A stretch of 64,000 bases of DNA from JAEVLT01 sp050496765 (GTDB lineage: Bacteria > Bacillota > Bacilli > Bacillales > Cytobacillaceae), in assembly GCF_050496765.1 (NCBI RefSeq), contig NZ_JBNWEO010000011.1, positions 62,001-126,000 of the forward strand, given 5' to 3'. The notes below the pieces were generated by a model, which was not told the origin of the DNA, searched no databases, and worked only from the letters and a program-made list of their open reading frames with translations. Shown piece after piece: positions 62,021 to 64,000 of this stretch. Positions within the stretch are counted from its first letter, which is position 1; each line of letters opens with the position of its first letter. Both the position numbers and the translations under genes were made by a program.

Positions 62021-63048
62021 GAATTCATCAACGCTCCTTGAACCGTACTTTTTGGAATGACATAAGGACTTTGGGCAGTGCCTGTTAGCACTGTACCGTC
62101 CTCAATTTTTACATCTTTATCGAGAATGACGGAATCAAGGTAGCAATTCTCGCCAATTTGACATTTTTGCATAATTATGCAATTTTTCAAAACGGCTCCT
62201 TTGCCGATTTTCACTCCTCTTGAGACAATGCTATTCTCTACTTTTCCGCGAATTAAACAGCCATTGGCAACCATCGAATTCTTAACCTCAGCACCTTTTA
62301 GGTAACGAGTCGGCGGTTCATCTTTTACTTTTGTTAAAATCGGCTGTTCTTTCACGAAAACCCTTCTCCATACTTCCGGATTCAATAATTCCATATTAGT
62401 CGAATAATAACTTTGAATCGAGTCAACCATTGCAGTATAACCATGGTATTGATAGTGACAAATAGCGTATGAATGATAAAGATCTTCAACTACATCTTTC
62501 ATACAGGAATATCCGGTTTCATTTCTTGTCTCAATTAAGTTGATTAATAGTGAAGTTTTGATCAAATACATTTCCAACGATTGACCCTGTTCGTTTACAA
62601 CTTCCGTCACATCGCACTCCGAAGCAATATGCCACTTTACCAAAGAGGTAAAATTCAGATTAAAAACAGTATAGCAATTGGTAATTAACGAATATTCTTG
62701 GGTACTTCTATAGAAATAATCCAAATTGGCGGCAAAATGGTGAAATGAACCAATCCGATTGTCTTCATACTCCACAAGGGGTGATGGGAAAAAGAACAAC
62801 CCATCCCGTTTTCGATTCAAATCCCAATTCTTTCCCGATTCAAGATGATCCATTAATGCACGATATTGCATTTTTGGAAAAATCGCTACGCTTCTGATGC
62901 CTGAATTAACCATATTCGAGAGTACAAAATCGATAATGCGATACCTCCCTGCAAACGGCAAGGCAGCAAGCGATCGATGGTCAATCAGATCTTTTAAATC
63001 TTCATGATAAGTAGTTGCATCTATAACCCCTAACAGCTTTTTCTTCAA
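62017..63048 (-). CDS. glgD: GlgD, ADP-glucose pyrophosphorylase regulatory-type subunit
   Basis: Protein of 343 aa: a nucleotidyltransferase-like N-terminus (ALPFAGRYRIIDFVLSNMVNSG) without the GGxGTRL pyrophosphorylase loop, and a C-terminal left-handed beta-helix (GCLIRGKVENSIVSRGVKIG). Such GlgD proteins associate with catalytic GlgC in Bacilli. TTG start with AGGAGGG 8 nt upstream. It lies 85 bp after glgC. Confidence 0.9.
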   Translation of the reverse strand: MKKKLLGVIDATTYHEDLKDLIDHRSLAALPFAGRYRIIDFVLSNMVNSGIRSVAIFPKMQYRALMDHLESGKNWDLNRKRDGLFFFPSPLVEYEDNRIGSFHHFAANLDYFYRSTQEYSLITNCYTVFNLNFTSLVKWHIASECDVTEVVNEQGQSLEMYLIKTSLLINLIETRNETGYSCMKDVVEDLYHSYAICHYQYHGYTAMVDSIQSYYSTNMELLNPEVWRRVFVKEQPILTKVKDEPPTRYLKGAEVKNSMVANGCLIRGKVENSIVSRGVKIGKGAVLKNCIIMQKCQIGENCYLDSVILDKDVKIEDGTVLTGTAQSPYVIPKSTVQGALMNS

Positions 63049-63133
63049 CTAGAGTCCCTCCTGATATGATTAAAGCTCATAGTAAATGTGGTAATGCATA
63101 AGCGCAGCAATTAATTGTGTCACAGCAATCCCT

Positions 63134-64000
63134 TTAATAAGCAGAATACAAGCCCGTGACCATTTCTTCTGTTACAAGGATGATTTCGCCAACATCTGAG
63201 CGGATGACCATACCATCGGGAATCGTTAAATCGCAAGGAACAATTGCTTTTCCCAAATAAACGTTCTCCCCAATTTTCGCATCCGGCATGACAACTGATT
63301 CCCGGATCACGCTCCCTTTCCCCACGCTGACTCCTTGAAACAGTACCGAGTTCTCAATTTCCCCTTCGATCACGCAGCCTTCATTGACAAAGGATTCCTT
63401 CACCGTTGCTTCTGGTGAAATATACTGTGGCGGCTGATTCGGATTAACCGTGTAAATTTTCCAGTCAGCATCAAACAAATCCAATTCACTATCCTCATTT
63501 AGAAGATCCATATTGGCTTCCCATAGGCTTCGGACCGTTCCTACGTCTTTCCAATACCCTTTAAACGGATAAGCATAGAGCTTTTTCTGTTCTTCCAGCA
63601 ACAGCGGAATTACATCTTTTCCAAAATCATGGGTCGAATTTGGATTTCGTTCATCCATTTCTAAAAACTCTTTTAAAATAGTCCAATTAAAAATATAAAT
63701 TCCCATTGAGGCCAAATTGTTTTTCGGTTCTGCCGGTTTTTCCTCAAAATCAATGATTCTCTTTTCATCATTCGTATCCATAATTCCGAATCGGCTCGCT
63801 TCTCCCCATGGAACCTCGATAACGGAAATCGTTACATCCGCACCGCGGTCAATATGGTACTCCAGCATATTTTCATAGTTCATTTTATAAATATGGTCGC
63901 CGGAAAGAATCAGGACATACTCAGGCTGGTACTGTTTTAAATAATTTAAATTTTGATAGATTGCGCTCGCTGTTCCGGTATACCATTTCACCTCGGATGA
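63134..64000 (-). CDS. glgC: Glucose-1-phosphate adenylyltransferase (C-terminal part, cut by window end)
   Basis: The frame is open to the window edge; 288 residues are visible of about 380, so roughly the first 95 lie outside. Seen are WYTGTASAIYQNLNYLKQY, LILSGDHIYKMNY (metal and substrate site), SRFGIMDTNDEKRIIDFEEKP and a beta-helix C-terminus. It makes ADP-glucose, the first step of glycogen synthesis. A GTG at 63991 is only an internal codon. glgB would be expected just upstream. Confidence 0.93.
   Translation of the reverse strand, partial: SSEVKWYTGTASAIYQNLNYLKQYQPEYVLILSGDHIYKMNYENMLEYHIDRGADVTISVIEVPWGEASRFGIMDTNDEKRIIDFEEKPAEPKNNLASMGIYIFNWTILKEFLEMDERNPNSTHDFGKDVIPLLLEEQKKLYAYPFKGYWKDVGTVRSLWEANMDLLNEDSELDLFDADWKIYTVNPNQPPQYISPEATVKESFVNEGCVIEGEIENSVLFQGVSVGKGSVIRESVVMPDAKIGENVYLGKAIVPCDLTIPDGMVIRSDVGEIILVTEEMVTGLYSAY

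Noticed and set aside
63989..63991. GTG as the glgC start
   Set aside because: The frame continues upstream with GlgC-like residues to the window edge, so the gene is simply cut.

Overview
The window is a low-GC Gram-positive chromosome segment from a Bacillaceae member. The reasons are strong AGGAGG-type ribosome binding sites, frequent TTG/GTG starts, T-box, S-box and yybP-ykoY riboswitches, a cse60-type sporulation gene, and from about 17.6 kb onward a gene order close to the B. subtilis yt- region (ytzG-ytgP, ytfP/cse60, ytwF-leuS-yttB, ytzC, ytqA-ytqB, ytpB-ytpA, ytoA, asnB, metK, pckA-ytmB-ytmA, ytlACD-ytkD, dps, luxS, ytjA, ytiB, ythAB, menFDHBEC, glgCDAP). The species cannot be named from the sequence alone.

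Region by region. 0-1.2 kb: end of an unknown membrane protein, then a TerC-family gene behind a Mn2+ (yybP-ykoY) riboswitch. 1.3-5.2 kb: DctS/DctR two-component system and the divergent dicarboxylate symporter dctP with a perfect cre site. 5.4-10.5 kb: phosphonate/phosphite-type ABC importer phnD-C-E-E behind a PhoP-box-like promoter, then a cytosolic 5'-nucleotidase-like phosphoesterase. 10.7-13.0 kb: a broken cell-wall nuclease/nucleotidase of the YhcR/YfkN kind. 13.1-13.9 kb: a 52-bp tandem repeat array. 14-17.5 kb: ywr cluster (two half-size chromate transporters, gamma-glutamyltransferase, Lrp/AsnC regulator). 17.6-36.4 kb: housekeeping (pseudouridine synthase, MurJ-like flippase, LeuRS, tRNA methyltransferase, terpene synthase, lipase, AsnB, MetK), including a chimeric apbE/ferric-reductase remnant. 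36.9-43.1 kb: pckA, ytmB, ytmA, ytlACD importer, ytkD. 43.1-44.0 kb: a second array with a 51-53 bp period. 44.1-49.2 kb: dps, luxS, yidD, carbonic anhydrase, cytochrome bd oxidase. 49.2-58 kb: complete menaquinone set menF-D-H-B-E-C plus divergent menA. 58.1 kb to the end: glycogen operon glgC-D-A-P, with glgC cut by the window end.

Functionally the window links respiration (menaquinone synthesis beside a menaquinol-type bd oxidase), carbon-overflow and gluconeogenic control (dctP with cre, pckA with a CcpN-like box), glycogen storage and sulfur/SAM metabolism (metK S-box, luxS).

The least explained content is the intergenic repeat population. Two arrays 30 kb apart have different sequences but the same ~52-bp period and a shared skeleton (TGACC or CGACC, about 24 nt, then ACGGGCGTT in all array-2 units and in part of array 1) that can pair across unit junctions. 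Three smaller clusters have 21-bp or ~40-bp periods, one of which runs into the 3' end of pckA. Two genes are decayed by internal deletion: the YhcR/YfkN-like nuclease, whose LPDTA sorting signal is now out of frame, and an apbE-ferric reductase chimera.
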